DNA of 64,000 bases from contig JADANN010000018.1 in NCBI GenBank assembly GCA_018806985.1, positions 1,582,501 to 1,646,500 of the forward strand, in the 5' to 3' direction. Source of the DNA: Angiostrongylus vasorum. Taxonomy: Eukaryota; Nematoda; Chromadorea; Rhabditida; Metastrongylidae. Each line of letters starts with the position of its first letter. The first letter of the stretch is position 1. The notes under the pieces are model-generated. The model made no database searches, was not told the DNA's origin, and saw nothing but the letters and a program-made list of their open reading frames with translations. Positions 1 to 13,129 of the stretch are shown in pieces. The translations under genes were made by a program, and so were the position numbers.

Positions 1-119
1 GGTTTGCGAATGGCATAGCTTCAAAAGGATGATGATTTTGAAATTGAATTGCAGTGATGATCCTTGAAAAGGAATCAAAAGCAACAACGGGCGTAACTTT
101 TGATGCACTGTGGATAACT

Positions 120-375
120 TCAACGAAGCTGAGATATTTGCAAAACTGTGGACCGGAGGTGCCTATGGTGGGGAACGAACGCGCTATTGTCCTTTCCGGG
201 GAGTAACGCGTTCACCACCACACCATGCGGGTCATTCGTTTCGCCTGTCTCTCAGCTACTTCTATCGATCTTTTTTGCCATCAGCGATCACCCGTCAACG
301 GGATTGATCTCAGCTTCGTTGAAGTTATATTTCGCAATATACCCTGCCATCAAAAAGAGTAGGCAGTAAGTAAAA
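120..375 (+). repeat. SINE family 2 copy (tRNA-like, reverse-oriented promoter boxes)
   Basis: Consensus features are GATATTTGCAAAACTCCGGAC, then GGGGAACGAACGCGCTATT, TTCACCACCACACCATGCGG and a CTCAGC end. Reverse-complemented, GGTGTGGTGGTGAACGC resembles a tRNA A box and GCGTTCGTTCCCC a worn B box, so the family is probably a tRNA-derived SINE. Found about ten times in the window. Confidence 0.7.
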
Positions 376-1274
376 AGGTTAAAATTGTGATTAGCACTGT
401 GGATAGTTTCCAAAACTCTAACGCTGAATCGAAAGGACACATGCTTCACTATCAAACGTTACTTGGCGTCTTATCTCGGATTAATGTTTTAACATCAACA
501 AGTGTCATTTATCATATTATATAAACAACACATGGGTATTATTTTTTTTAGAAAAGAGGAACGGCGTACGGAAAAAAAAACCATTACATAAGAACACGTG
601 CAACCTCGGAAAAAGGCGAGATTTGCGGAACGTTAGTCTTAGAAAATCGAAAAAAGCTGTTAACAACGTCGTATCAACTCAGAAAGGAGAATTTCTGGAA
701 ATAAAATAACTTGGTCGGTAAACCGCATTCGGCTTGAGCACAACTGGCTGATGCAGGACACTATTACGTCTGCCAATCTTGCTGTTGGTTATCCCAGAAG
801 ATGCTTTCATTAGCATGGATACCACTCTCTAGCTGCTCTCGGCTATCTCTCCCAGTCCCTGTTCTAATCGAGCCATATGAATTTCAGTCGCAGAATATTT
901 GTCGAAATTCAAAAAAAATGAACCTCGTTCTCAAACACTTCCTCGTACTCAGTAATGGTTCTGACATGAGCAGATGATGCTCGCATCAGACATTAATGGA
1001 CCACTGACATTCTTGATGGGGGTCTAATCGCAAATTTTTGATTGTTTAGTGAATGTGATGGCTTTTATCGGCTATGATACCAGGAATACAACTGGCTTAT
1101 TCAACACTTTTACTGTTATGCTAGGGAAAAAAAAAGAGTTCCAAGCTCCCCAAAATGTATCTGCCTTTGCGCTAGATCTACTTGCACCTAATCACCAGTT
1201 TGCGAGTGTGTGCTTGGACGTGGTAGAAGGGGATTTTAAAATCAGAAAAGCAGTACTGTAAGCCGGAGTTGTAA

Positions 1275-1374
1275 GAGTTGAGTAGGGTAGTCGCAACACC
1301 CACCGGGACTTCACTAATTGGAAGGAGTTGAGTAGGATATTCGCAACACCCACTAGGACTTCACTAATTATTTG
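1275..1374 (+). repeat. 50-bp tandem duplication
   Basis: Two copies of GAGTTGAGTAGG...CGCAACACCCAC...GGACTTCACTAATT, with a few substitutions. Confidence 0.85.
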
Positions 1375-1679
1375 ATCACCCAGTTTCACTTTGACGTCCA
1401 AAGTCTTTCAACAAGGCAGCTCATTTGCTTCTATGTCATATCAAGTTGTTTGGACATGAAATTTAAAAGAATCTCTATTCTGAACTTGTGACACTGAGAA
1501 TAAAAGCAGGCAATGAATGCTGACGAATTTCATTAAAGCCTATGCAAAAATCGAGAGTCAATTGGAATTTAAAATTATGCCTACTGAGAGCGTGTTAGTT
1601 TCCCATTCTTCATTCACACTTAACAGAAGGATATATTCGAATGTCTCAGCAGTGTATCTGAACTAAGAAGTCATTATGG

Positions 1680-1895
1680 TGCACTACTTAATCCTAAAGC
1701 TCAGCAGATGGAATGGAGCGGCTTCGAGAGTAGAAAAAACCATTAAAGATGAGTTAATGAGGGGGCAGAGAACAGCCGGCGTCGAGCCTGGCTTTTTGAC
1801 TCTGCCTTAACGTACACATCGGATACCTGGATCCAATGTAAACAGGAAGAACAATCACTCAGCGTTATTGAGAATCTGATGCGATGAGCAGCTCG
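1680..1895 (+). mobile_element. Short RTE 3' fragment
   Basis: Reads RAWLFDSALTYTSDTWIQ, then QEEQSLSVIENLMR, aligning with the LRDHLFDSTVLPVFTYASGT and KSLSVVKRVVEK section of the 6.3-9.3 kb copy. Confidence 0.6.
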
Positions 1896-2766
1896 CATCA
1901 GGCAATCATAAAAGGAGACGAGCATCCAGAATTCGGAGTATGAGGTGGTAGATTGCAAATTAATCGTTTTTTCTTCGAGGTGCTCAGAACGCCAAGCCAA
2001 GGACTTTCTAGCTCATCAACATCTTGCCATTATGAATCAACGAGAAATTTGCCATCTTCTAGTTTGTTTTCTTCACCAGCTACGAACGCATTTTACAGTG
2101 GTTTACACCTCTCTGGGTTTTGGTCCAGAAACCACCTGGAACTAGTTTTGAGCTTCTCATATCATTTCATGGAATGAATCTTTGATGTGCAATTGGTTCA
2201 ACAGTGGCAATGAAGTCACTGTTCCAATAAAATGATTAAGAAGACGTTCAGAAGCAGACTATATTCTGAAAGTTCATGTCTGGTTTGTTTCTCTCACAAG
2301 CTAGCTGCTACAGAAATAGGTCTTCATATTTCACCAACAGATCCATTAATCCATTAATGTAAGCCAAATTCTGCGCCAACATAGTTTAAAGGTCCCGGTT
2401 TGTTGAAATTCATCTGGTGGGCGTCCTTACCTTTGCTAGAAGTAATACGAGTAACATGACGCCTTTCTATGCAAAGACGTCTATTTTTTGTTGCTATTTG
2501 AGCTCTTCCGCCTCAGTCGTAGAGAGTAGAAGTAGAGAGCTGAACCAGTGAGTGCATCTGTAGCTCATATCAAGTACAAGACTCCTTTCACATCTCGTTT
2601 TGCTCCCTTTTTCCCAGATCGTGAAGCGGTTTAGCCTCGGGATTACTAAGAGCACCTAAATACTTGTTCGTAAAATGAATTCACATATTGCAATGTATAG
2701 AACAATTTCTGCCCCCCCAAATGACTTAATATAAAGTTCTGTTGAAATAGTAAAATAAATACTTTC

Positions 2767-3300
2767 AGGTAATTCTTCGTATTCTTGTTGAGCAAACGCG
2801 AGGTGTTATTTTATTCTTTATTCACGAACAAGATGACGTTTCGGCGGATTTCGCCTTCAGAGCTTACCCACTATTCTCCTCCAGAGGCGGTCCTCCAAAT
2901 ACTGAGCACAAAAGTTTTCCTTCGTCTCACACTTCTTCCACTTGGCGAACATCTGGTTTTGTCGGCTTCGTAGAGAGGTGCGTAGTATTCGCAATTCGAT
3001 GTCCAGTACTCGGTGACTGTCCTCTGGTAGTCCGCATACATCGTGTAGTCGTCTTCGTTTGATGAAGTTCGGCACGACTCGGTGTTTTAGACAGCGGCGG
3101 AGAAAGTGTATTGACTGTCGAGCTAAGACGATCCTTTGTCTAAGTGACAGCACTTCTTTTACAAGTCGGAAGTATCTTGCTGGTACATCTTGTAGTAACT
3201 TTCATGGCCGACTTTCTATTAACCTCGGCATTGGTCAAGTAATTCTTCGTATTCTTAATAAACTTTCAGCTTGACATGGGTGCTGAGCGATTGTAATAGC
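2767..3300 (-). mobile_element. Penelope-like fragment (N-terminal region plus terminal arm)
   Basis: The minus frame 3153-2857 reads LARQSIHFLRRCLKHRVVPN, then CGLPEDSHRVLDIELRIL and KKCETKENF, resembling the N-terminal part of PLE proteins. It is bordered by the PLE end block (GCCGACTTTCTATTAACCTC at 3209) and a TTTCGGCGGATTTCGCC hammerhead remnant at 2840-2856. Confidence 0.55.
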
Positions 3301-3759
3301 GCACTGGAAGCCGGCACCATCATCGAGTGGAAGGAGTGGGGGTCGATGTTGTGCTGGGACCAGCATGTTCATCATGTACGTAGTTATTGAAAACAACAAC
3401 TCCAATATGTCATAGCAAAGAAATCTGATGAGTTTCAAAGTAATTTAAAGGGCTGTCTTCTGTAAATAATTTTCAATACCGAGTATATTTGATGCTGTGA
3501 CTCACGAAAACCCACATTGGTGCATAAATGAAACCCACAACTAGCAAATTACGTTATATTTGGCGTCTAGTTCTCTTTAGTACTAAAAAACGACAATTAC
3601 TATGTGAAATTCGTTATGAGGGGAAAAAATTAGAAACAAACTGGAAAGCTCCGTAGTCGACAGCAAAACGTAATAGGCTAATTTCTAGACTTAACAGATT
3701 TAATTTGTATTTTGGTTTGTTTTCATATTCTGTTTCTAAATCTAAGACTTTAAACTATT

Positions 3760-4137
3760 AACTGACTTGGATACTTGGACGACCCGTCCTCAATGATTGT
3801 GCGGGCCCCCAGCGCAATCTCCATTTTTCGGAGTTTTGCTGGTTTAGCTATTGTGGTTCCCTGGAATCCCGAGGTCAGCCTGGCCAAAGTCTGCCCCCAG
3901 GTCGTCACCACGACACGCAGTTGCAGCCCTTGTGGATCAGAGGGAGATTTACCACCATGCGACTTTGATACCAAGACAGTGGTGGATCCTGGTATTGGTT
4001 TACTCTTAGCTAGGCTTCCTGATGGAAACGCCGGACTCCTTCTCAGCTTGGGAGACCCTGCCGGGAGGACGAATCCACTGCTGTACATCGCAGTCCGAAA
4101 GCAACACCTTCCAGCCGCGATGAGGCGGTAGACCGTT
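3760..4137 (+). repeat. Unclassified interspersed repeat (family 4), near full copy
   Basis: Starts ACTTGGATACTTGGACGACC, includes GTTGTGGATCAGAGGGAG-type and GACTTTGATACCAAGACAG segments, and ends near GATGAGGCGGTAGACCGTTGG. Other copies: 21585-21835 (-), 27408-27655 (-), 30595-30935 (+), 34865-35225 (-), 56755-57165 (+). No coding capacity and no clear terminal repeats. Its open frames on both strands are fortuitous. Confidence 0.7.
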
Positions 4138-5041
4138 GGGAAGACTTTAAATTACATCACCAGTTATCAAAAATCATCACACTATCACGAAGAGAATCTC
4201 AACAATTAGACGAACATTAAAGGAGAAGCCTCGTAGGGATCCGCGTTTTGCTGAACAACGTTTTCTCTACTTCACTATAATCGCTCTGATCAGTTTTTAT
4301 GTAAAGTTTTATAAGTTCTCAAAGCGTTTTTCAAATGTATTGTAGAAACTCAGAAATTCTTTAGAAGATCCGGAGCACTGTTAGTCGGTTTTATTCGAAT
4401 GTTCATCTCACTAACAATTAAACGCAACAACCTCCTTAAAAACCGTCTCAATAGCTAACGTTAGCAAGCAACCTCCTCTTTGGCCGCCATTATATCTGGC
4501 ATCGTCGCCAAATCTCTCAACTTTCCGATAGTAGTATGGGCCATGATCTTCTCTTCAAAGCTGCTAGGCGCCACCAACTATCCGACGCTGATGTCGCCGG
4601 CATGGAGTTCGATCACGTTCGTTTACTGCCCTATCGGCACCATTACTGACTCTGCTGGAGGTACGCAGTTTGAGTGGAACCAATTTAGCACAATATTCTA
4701 TTCAAGTCGATTCACCGTACAAATTATATTTGAATATTCGGATTTACTATGATTCATTTTCCTACGATGTCCTATCGCACGTGGAAGGGATTAATGGGTA
4801 TTGAGCAAACATGCATAGGGAGAAGTTCACCTTCCAGGAGAGTTTGCAAAAAGAGGAGAAAAAAGTAAGGTGTATTAACTCGGGAGTTTTGCAATGTGTT
4901 CTGTAGTGCAGCAGGTCTTTTCAACTTTGTTGTAATGCCAGATCTCAAACTGAGATAGTGAAACTCCTGTATAATGCGGTATTAATGCAGTAATGACAAA
5001 GTGGAGGAAATAACAGCGAAGGACAAAAAAATGCATGAACA

Positions 5042-5145
5042 GCTCGTGTAGTGCAGTGGTTAGAGGTCTCCTGCAATACAGTGAGTTCAATCCCGCTCCC
5101 CCGGACCCATCCACCATCCATTCCTCCATGGTCGGTAAATTAAGG
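5042..5145 (+). repeat. SINE family 1 head fragment
   Basis: CTCGTGTAGTGCAGTGGTTAG, then GTGAGTTCAATCCCGC: intact A- and B-box-like elements, followed by the TCCATTCCTCCATGGTCGG body, then truncated. Confidence 0.6.
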
Positions 5146-5459
5146 TCAGACTTATTTGGATAAACAATAACGTGATAAATATATAAAACGACGTAGAGAG
5201 CCAAGAAGAACGCCAACAATGGCGAAGTATTTTCTGGAATAATGACCAAGTACCAGGTAAGAATCTGAAAATCAATGGAAATCCTTACATACCGTTTGGG
5301 AACGGGCGGAGCATGCGCCGTTTTCGAAGCAATAAACATTGTGATCTCGACTGCACCTTCATTTAAGTGGATTGAATGCCCATTCTCCCCAAATCATTCC
5401 CGTGTACGGGTAATTAATGATACCGCTTTCAAAGAAAAAAAAATGGCTGAGAGAAAGGT

Positions 5460-5570
5460 AAAGCTAAAGTCTCCGAAGTGCAGTGGATAACATGTGTGCC
5501 TCCGAAAAGGGTAATCCCAGGTTCGAACCCCAACTGAGGTTCCGAGTTTTGTTCATATCTCAGGATTCTT
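5460..5570 (+). repeat. SINE family 3 copy (tRNA-like head)
   Basis: CTCCGAAGTGCAGTGGATAAC (A-box-like), then CCCAGGTTCGAACCCCAAC, a near-perfect tRNA B box. Related to 33025-33200. No complete cloverleaf. Confidence 0.55.
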
Positions 5571-5577
5571 GTGACAA

Positions 5578-5828
5578 GTGAAGCGTTCCGCGTTAATTAA
5601 TCCTTGAGAGATATACTGAGTATTTGACTTCACTAGGCAATGAGTGCACATCTGGCTTCTATAATAACCTACGGTGGTCTACCAATATATCAACTCGATA
5701 AGGTTTTCCAGACAAGTTTAGTACCAGTTCACGGAACCCGACAGAACGGAAGGTTTGGTGACTCCGGGCTGCCTTACAGAACCATCGGCCACCTGTGTAT
5801 TGCGTGGTACATCTAACCACTGCGGTAT
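5578..5828 (-). repeat. SINE family 1 copy (diverged)
   Basis: Reverse copy: CGCGTTAATTAATCCTTGAG, then ACGGTGGTCTACCAATAT, then CATCTAACCACTGCGGTA. Confidence 0.55.
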
Positions 5829-6289
5829 ATATACCCTATTACTCAATTGTATGCTACATATATATGAGAGAGCAATAGTATTGGGTTCAAATTTTTATAA
5901 AAACTTTATAACTCCTTGAAAAAAGTTCTACTACCAAACATTTCTCCTATTCTTTTGGAAGTCATGGACAACAAATAATCTAGAGCTACACACCAAACGC
6001 GCTACGCGGAACCAACATGCATATGTTAAAAAGAATCCGCAAGATACGATGATTTGACATGCGTTATGGCATTTTTCAATCACTTCGTAGAAACAGCAGC
6101 TCCGAGGCGGTGGTTCCTTTTAATACGCTGAAAGGTAGTTTCGAGAAACATGATAAAAAATGCTCATGCTGCCATGTTAATTTCTGGAATGATGTTATGT
6201 TTCTTGTGTCAGTTATAATTACAGTGATAATTGAGTAGAAGCCCTAGCAAGCTATACGTGGATATCAAAAAGGCTAAAAAACAGTAAAA

Positions 6290-9200
6290 GAAACGGGCCT
6301 CATTCTCTTGACCCGAAAAGAGCCCCCCAATTCGGCAGCGTTGGGTAGGGACGAGTACGGAGAGGCTGCTAAAATCTTAGGGGCCATTCTAAGCTGCTTA
6401 AATCGCAAAGAACTAAGGTGACGATCTGTACCTTCAATGCACGCGCATTTGCATCCGAGTCCTCGATAGAAAACTTGCTCACGCAGGCAAGAAGGATAAG
6501 GGACGACGTCATCGGCCTGGCCGAGACGAGACGGCGCCACCCATTCAACGCCGGGTGTGACACCGGAGAAGAACTGTTCCTCGGAACATGCGACAGTAGA
6601 GGAGTCGGCGGCGTTGGCGTTCTCGTCAACACGAGTTTGTCCATAAACATCGATTCATTCGAATAAATGATAACCTGAATCGGACGTTTACGATTGAAGA
6701 GATGTGGATCAATTCCGGCTTTGACAATCTTCGTCGTTTACGCGCCGACATCAAACTTTGACGAAGAAGAAGTCGAAGCGTTCTATATGGACTTGGAGAA
6801 GCTCTACAGAGAAGTCCGTACATTTTTTAAGGTCACCATTGGAGATTTCAACGCTAAGACTGGACCAAGAAAATCGTTTGAAGAACGTCACAGTGGGACC
6901 CACGAATTAGAATGGAACGAACAGTGCGAACTGCTACTGGAATTTATCATGACGACCAAGACCGTTCACGGTAATTCACAGTTCCAGAAGGCCTACTTTA
7001 GACGCTGGACGTGGGAGTCTACCAGTGGAGAGTACCATAACGAACAGACCACATCATAGTAAATCGAAGGTTTTGCTTCACCGATCTCGCTGTTGTCTCC
7101 AAATTTAACGCGGGATCAGACCATTGCCTCCCTCGTACAAGATTTATTTCTCGCGAAAAGAGAAAAATCCGCTATATTCAAAAAATGAAGTCCCGGAACC
7201 ACAATAAACTGGGTGTTATTCAACTCAATAGTCGACTGTTGGGAAGATGCCGTTTTCGACAACATCGGCGAAGAATGCGATCGGCTCATTCAACATCTTG
7301 ACGTTAGCGCTATGAACGCTGAGAGCTCGGAAGTCACCCAAGAGACGCCTGTCTCCAGAAACACTCGAGCTGATACGCCAGCGTGAAATCGCACGAACTG
7401 CAGGGCACCCGCGAACTGACGTCTAAACTTGCAAAACAATGAAGACAGGCGATAAAAAAAAGATCTTAAAGAGAGAAGAGCAGCAGTAATGGTCGAAGCT
7501 GCAGAGGCTGGGAGAAGCATTCCCAAAGCCCACCGATGCTTCGCCAATTACAAGACCAAGATGGCACTCGGACGCCCAGACGGAACAGTAACGGTGTCCA
7601 GAAAGCTAAAGAAGAAAATCATTCACGAATACTACTCAGTTCTCTTCAATAGCCACTTCCTCCTTCCTTCACTTGAAATAAAGGAGGATGGATATGTCGT
7701 GCCACCGGTTCTCCCTTCCGAAATCCGACATGCTACTTCGTCTGTGAAAAATCGAACAGCACCAGGTCCGGACAGGATAAGATCAGAACACCTGAAGAAC
7801 CTTCCGCCAGTCCTCGTAAACACACTGGCTCGGCTCTTCACACATTGCCTGTCTGAATGCAAGGTCCCTACTCAGTGGAAGACTAGCATGACCGTGTTAT
7901 TGTTCAAGAAGGGTGACCTACAGGATATCGGCAACTATCGCATAATCTGCTTGCTGCCTGTCGTCTACAAACTTTTCACTCGATCCATCTTAACAGGATT
8001 GTCAGAACACTGGAAGAAGGGCAACCATGTGAACAGGCAAAGTTTCAAAAAAGGATTTAGTACGATGCACCACATCCACACGATAACAAGACTCATTGAA
8101 GTATCGCGAGACTACAAAAGACCGCTCTATCTCACTTTCATCACTTTAAAGAAGACTTTTGACTCAGCTGAGATAGAACCAGCAGTGGAAGCCCTTGACA
8201 GTGATGGAGTCCCTACTCAGTACATAAAGATTCTTCTTGAGCTGTACAAAGATTTCGCCACCAAGATTTCAGCATTCTACAAAGATATTAACATCGACGT
8301 CTAAAGACTGGTTAGAAAAGGCGATAACATCTTGCCAAATTTATTTACCGCCACCTTCGAGAACGCCATTCGAATATTGGAGTAGGATAATATGGGAGTG
8401 AAAATCGATGGTCGGTAATTACGCCATCTTCGCTTTGCTTGTGATGTCGTTCTTATACCAGCAAATATTATCCAAGCGAATGCTTGCCCATTTCGATAAA
8501 GCCTGTGGAAAGATTTATCTCCGACTAAACCTCACAACATCGATGTTCGTGAGGAACGGATTGGTTTTGTATAACCCAATCACGCTCAATGGAACGAGCA
8601 TCTCCGAATGCTCCAGTTACGTCGATCTAGGTCGGCAAACAAACATGATGAACGACTTAGTTCCCGAGTTGAGCAGAAGGAAACGAGAGGCTAAGAGAGC
8701 TTTCGAGAGCATCGAGGATGTAGTGAAGAGAACAAAAAACACCCGACTCCGTGACCACCTTTTCGACTCAACGGTACTTCCTGTCTTTACGTATGCGTCA
8801 GGAACCTGGTCGCTGCGTAAGCAGGATGAAAAATCACTCAGCGTTGTTAAACGTGTAGTCGAAAAGACAATGCTGGGAGTATCCCCTTTCACACAAGTAA
8901 GGGAAGGGATCCGAAGCTCCGACTGCGTCAACGATCAAAAAATCGAAGATGCCGTTCTGTACACCAAAGAGTCGAAGTTGAGATGGTCTTGATACCTAAT
9001 GCGTATGAACGACAACCGATGGACAAGGGCTGTTAGTGACTGGATTCCTCGGGATGTCAAATGTACTGCAGGAAGACCAACGACCCGATGCTCAAAGTTC
9101 TTTACGAAAACGCAGAAAAAAAGATATGATGCTCAACGAGTCCTTAGAGTGAGCAGAATCCAGTGCGCTACTCTTTCACGCGACAAGGAAAAATGGAGGA

Positions 9201-9290
9201 TTCACTGGCGCCCACTCGATCCATTGATCTCAATCACGCAAACGGGTGTTCTTTCGATTTTACTCATTCACTGCACACCATCTTATTTCA
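6290..9290 (+). mobile_element. Degenerate RTE-clade non-LTR retrotransposon
   Basis: One old copy spans endonuclease to 3' end within the first large gcy intron, same orientation as the gene. The endonuclease part has [27 protein letters not shown] and [10 protein letters not shown] (6418-6666). After a frame change it continues with FVVYAPTS and the metal-site motif GDFNAK (6694-7059). The RT part (7489-8304) has NRTAPGPDRIRSEHL, MTVLLFKKGDLQDIGNYR and ISAFYKDINIDV. The C-terminal part is 8408-8992 with a further piece to about 9250. Motif A of RT should read FIDLKKAFDS but reads FITLKKTFDS, losing the catalytic Asp. The FADD box is lost in a frameshift near 8430. The copy cannot be active. 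Confidence 0.9.
7489..8304 (+). pseudogene. RTE reverse transcriptase fragment (inactivated)
   Basis: The longest uninterrupted frame in the window (271 codons). It covers the RTE linker and RT fingers/palm up to motif A and just beyond. Asp of motif A is replaced by Thr, and the frame stops at 8304, before the FADD motif. In an intact element this enzyme primes reverse transcription at a nicked target (target-primed reverse transcription). Confidence 0.85.
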
Positions 9291-10577
9291 TCAGCCACTA
9301 CTAGTGGCAAGTTGGCCACGGGTAGAATACGAGGTTTTAGTTTAAATCGTAGGAATGGAGAAATACCTTCGCAAAATGTCGGTAGTCAATTTGACACCCA
9401 GGAAAGCCCTCATGTCACTATGGGGGTGACGTACTAATCGGAGTTATGTCGCTGACTGTTGCATTTCTCATTGAGTAAAAGAACTACGGAAGCTTCCGTG
9501 ATATTCTAGAAAATCCCCTTCTCCTCATACTTGAACTAACTTCATGTCATTCTGATTCGACGAAAGGTGTTTATTTTTTCAATTTCTAGTCAAGGTCGTA
9601 CATTGATGCGATTGTTCAAACGCTATCAGTGGAACGATGTGGCGGTGGTTTACTACCCAGCTATAAATGGTACAATACCGCGCTGCGCTTCGATCATCGA
9701 CGATCTCGGTGTGCGTCTGTGTTTTTTCTACACAGGTTTTTTACTTCTCGCACAAATCATCTCTGAGCAAGCAGTTTGTAGCTGAAATTACCATTTTTTT
9801 CACAGTGATTGCCAAAGTTTGGAATCTCGATGGGCTATACATTAGCACCTATCCTTCATTTGAATAAGAAATTGTTGTTGACGACGAAGTCGAAATTTCA
9901 ACAGCGTTTGCATTCGTAGCTAAGCTTCTCACAGCCAGTAGTATATAATTTGATGAATCTCTGAATTTTTTTCGGATAGACGAGAAAGCCATATTTAACC
10001 AGAAGGCTGTTTTTCTTTCCTGATTTTTTATGGGCAGAAATTCTTGTTACAAGTGTTTTTTGTAGTTTTTTTCCATTTCGACTAGCCCAGATTCAAGCCG
10101 AATCAATGTTGCATATAAGTGTTCATTGTGATGATTACACAATTGTCATTTCTGTTGGAAAACTATCTAGTCTTGTCTTTTCTACATACTCGTCGAAGCC
10201 AATGAAATTGCAAGGATAGCATACTGCCGCCAGTTACTCAATTTCAACAAAGACACCTTGAAAACTGTGTTTCGCTCTATCAGGGAGGTATCACGAAGCC
10301 GGTGATCATTTCTTCCAGAATATTTTCGAAAGATTTTTGGCAACTTTAAGGAAAGAAAAAAAAGTTTATGCTTCAGTTAAAGTTGTATGCATTGAATCAT
10401 TCGAAGCACAGCGACAATTAATGGTTTCGATAGCTGAGGAAGGAATGGCCATCCCAGAATACTTGTGGCTGTTGATTGAGATTCGGAGAAGTGGATTCGG
10501 TATGCTTCGCTACTGCTAAATTGTGGTGTTTTCATCAGAACAATTAAAGCAGAAAAAATCTTTTATTTGTCAAATAC

Positions 10578-10685
<108 letters not shown>

Positions 10686-10845
10686 GCCGTGTTTTGAAGT
10701 GGAGAATTTTGGTTGAAACGGCATAGAAGCTTGACTTCCCGAACTTCTCGGCCCAGCTAAACATGGATGTAGCATTTCTAAACATTTATTCGGTAAGAAC
10801 TAAGCGTCAGAAACGAGCTCCTCCCCAATAGGAGTAGTTTTCTTA

Positions 10846-11135
10846 AGTGTGTGTAGCGCAGTGGTCGGAGGCGTCCTGCAGTACACATGGGATCGATCTT
10901 CGAGCTCGTGGCTTACCAAGTCTTCCATCCTTCTGCGGTCGGCAAATTGGTACCATACTTGTCTGGGAGGATAGTAACACTGGCTCGATAGATCGCTAGG
11001 CTCCCACCAGTCATTTTAAAGGTCAGATATGCGTTCGATCAACCTCCAACGATGCTCGAAGAAGTCGAATGCATCGGGCAGTTCCTCAGGGATTGATCAA
11101 CGCCGAGAGCTTTATCCTTTATTTTTATTTCTAAA
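10846..11135 (+). repeat. SINE family 1 copy (tRNA-derived)
   Basis: Begins GTGTGTAGCGCAGTGGTCGG, a tRNA A-box-like element, followed by GGGATCGATC (B-box-like). The body has TTCCATCC, GGTACCATACTTGTCTGGG and GGATTGATCAACGCCGAGAGC. Used as the reference copy for this family; it is not a functional tRNA because the cloverleaf is incomplete. Confidence 0.72.
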
Positions 11136-13129
11136 GTGTTAACCAAAGGCAGACTTCACTGTTCTTTCTGGTTCTCTAGATTGTAGAGACGTCCATGTAG
11201 CTTTCTTGGCTATACAGCAGAGCACTTGTTCTGACAATGAGCCAAAAATCTGAACGCGAAGTTTAGAATGCGTCATTTGGTAGGTCGTTTCTGTAAAAGA
11301 CGGAAAAGCTCCCTGTCCTTCAACGTCTTTCTCTTTCTCTTCACAATCTCCATTTTATAAGATGCTGCATAGATTAAGAAATGCGTCCAGAGCTTACGTT
11401 GGGATATCTCAAATTTGTGAAAGCCCTTATTTCCTCCATCGAAAGTTCAGATAAAGAAGTAACAGTATCGAGACCTGGAAGCGGGAAACTATTTCTTTGC
11501 TTCTGCCATAGTCATTTTGATTTGCCTTATCATTCGGAAGCTGTGAGTATCGAGTTTGGATAAAAACCTTCCAAGTAAAACAAGTTGGGAGAATTTATGA
11601 AAAGAAGTAGCCTTTCAAACAGGAGTATCGTAAAAATCCAACTGAAAGTTTCCAGCTTCAAAGGTGTATTTTAACTGTGTAAAGATTTTTCTGCCATAAC
11701 CAGGCCAAGTATGGAAGGACCTGAATGTGATACCGGATGGAAAAGATGAACTGGCCCTACAAGCGGCAAGGCAGTTCTTTGTGGTGATTTTTATTTATCG
11801 CATTTAAATGCTGAAATATGAATATGCACGTTATTTGCTTTAATAGATTTAATCTAATCATCACAGATCGATAGAAGACCACTCAACTCATCTACGCAGT
11901 TCGTTGACGACTTCAAAGAGAAGATGTGGCAACCACCGTACAATTGCACAGATTGTGACGACATTGATCTGGTACGTATGGTTTCCTGAGAATATCTTGA
12001 TCTCATGAGAAGTTAATTCATAAGAAGACCTCATTAATTCAAATTGTTAAGAATGTTTACAATTGTACCAATATGTCCACCGTTAGACAGTGGTGTGGTG
12101 CTAATTTGTCTAATCTCTTTGAACTGTTACTGAGCACTCGACGCTCTGTACCTGGGGCAATATCTTCCAAGTACTTATTTGTTGATTATTTTACTTGCCC
12201 AGCTTAAATGGCGGTCGGTTTCAAAATTGTTCTAAGTAATGTTCAAAATTGTGCACGAATACTCTTACTCTGAATACTGTTTTAAAATGAAACATTTTTC
12301 TGTAGAGTGTCGAGCATCATTAGTACAAAGAATACCCATTGCTTAAAAAATTGCACCTAGGAAATTCCAACACCTGCATTCACAAGCCTAACTAATTTCC
12401 ATGTTATTATAAATTATTTCTTGTTCCATCTCTCCTTTAAATCAAAAAATTCTCGAAGATCTCTGCAAGCTTAGTATTCCATCTGATATTGTCGTGCTGG
12501 ACTACCTCTTGCAAGAGAACTTTACCAGTAAAAAAACCACTTCACACAGCCTACCTACTTTCTGCTACCGGATCTGCTATAGCAGTACCATATAAGTTGG
12601 AAATTCGGCTCGCTACAAACATTAATTGGAGTCTACCAACCTCTTTAAGGGATCTCGAAACCTCCGCTGAAGAAAGATTGCGGAAGGATCTTCCATCCAA
12701 TTCTCGACTTGCGATAGAAAGTATAAAAAAGTAGCACAACTTCAGAACCCCAGAAAAACCCACCAGACTTCCAACGATTCGAAAAATCATGAACTACATG
12801 TACTTTTGTATACCAATATGACGCATCTTACCTTTAAAGGTGAAAAGCTTCTGTTGAGTATAGAACGTTGGACATCGTCATACTATCCAAAAAAGATTAA
12901 TCTATGGTATTTTCGCAAATATCTCCCCATATACTTTCTGACCCTACTCAGCAAGCTATTCAAGAAAATTTTTTTTTCCTTTTTTATCCCATTCCTATTC
13001 CATATATCAGAGAATATAGATGATGCACAACCAGTGAAGAAAGCAAGATTTAGACGGGCATTCCTCTGCGTAGGCCACATCCAAACTGTGTATCTGTTAT
13101 AGGGGTTTGTCAGGAGCATCGTCTGTTTC

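Larger units (their letters stand above)
376..2766. other. Intergenic/intronic sequence without a recognised gene
   Basis: Apart from the 50-bp tandem repeat and the RTE scrap at 1.7-1.9 kb, I see no supported gene. A 70-codon frame at 1049-1261 follows a TTGTTTAG acceptor-like site but matches nothing I know. Upstream gcy exons (signal peptide and first part of the ligand-binding domain) might be expected here but were not found. Confidence 0.5.

Noticed and set aside
3750..4131. Pair of ORFs over 110 codons on opposite strands
   Set aside because: Inside a family 4 interspersed repeat present six times with broken frames.
5464..5540. Possible tRNA gene with near-perfect B box
   Set aside because: Anticodon arm and acceptor stem do not pair; shared with another dispersed copy at 33.0 kb.
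8408..8992. Possible independent 194-codon gene
   Set aside because: It is the frame-shifted C-terminal part of the RTE element (thumb and downstream region).
10846..10910. Possible tRNA gene (A and B box present)
   Set aside because: No acceptor or anticodon stem pairing and the sequence recurs as a SINE head; not a functional tRNA.
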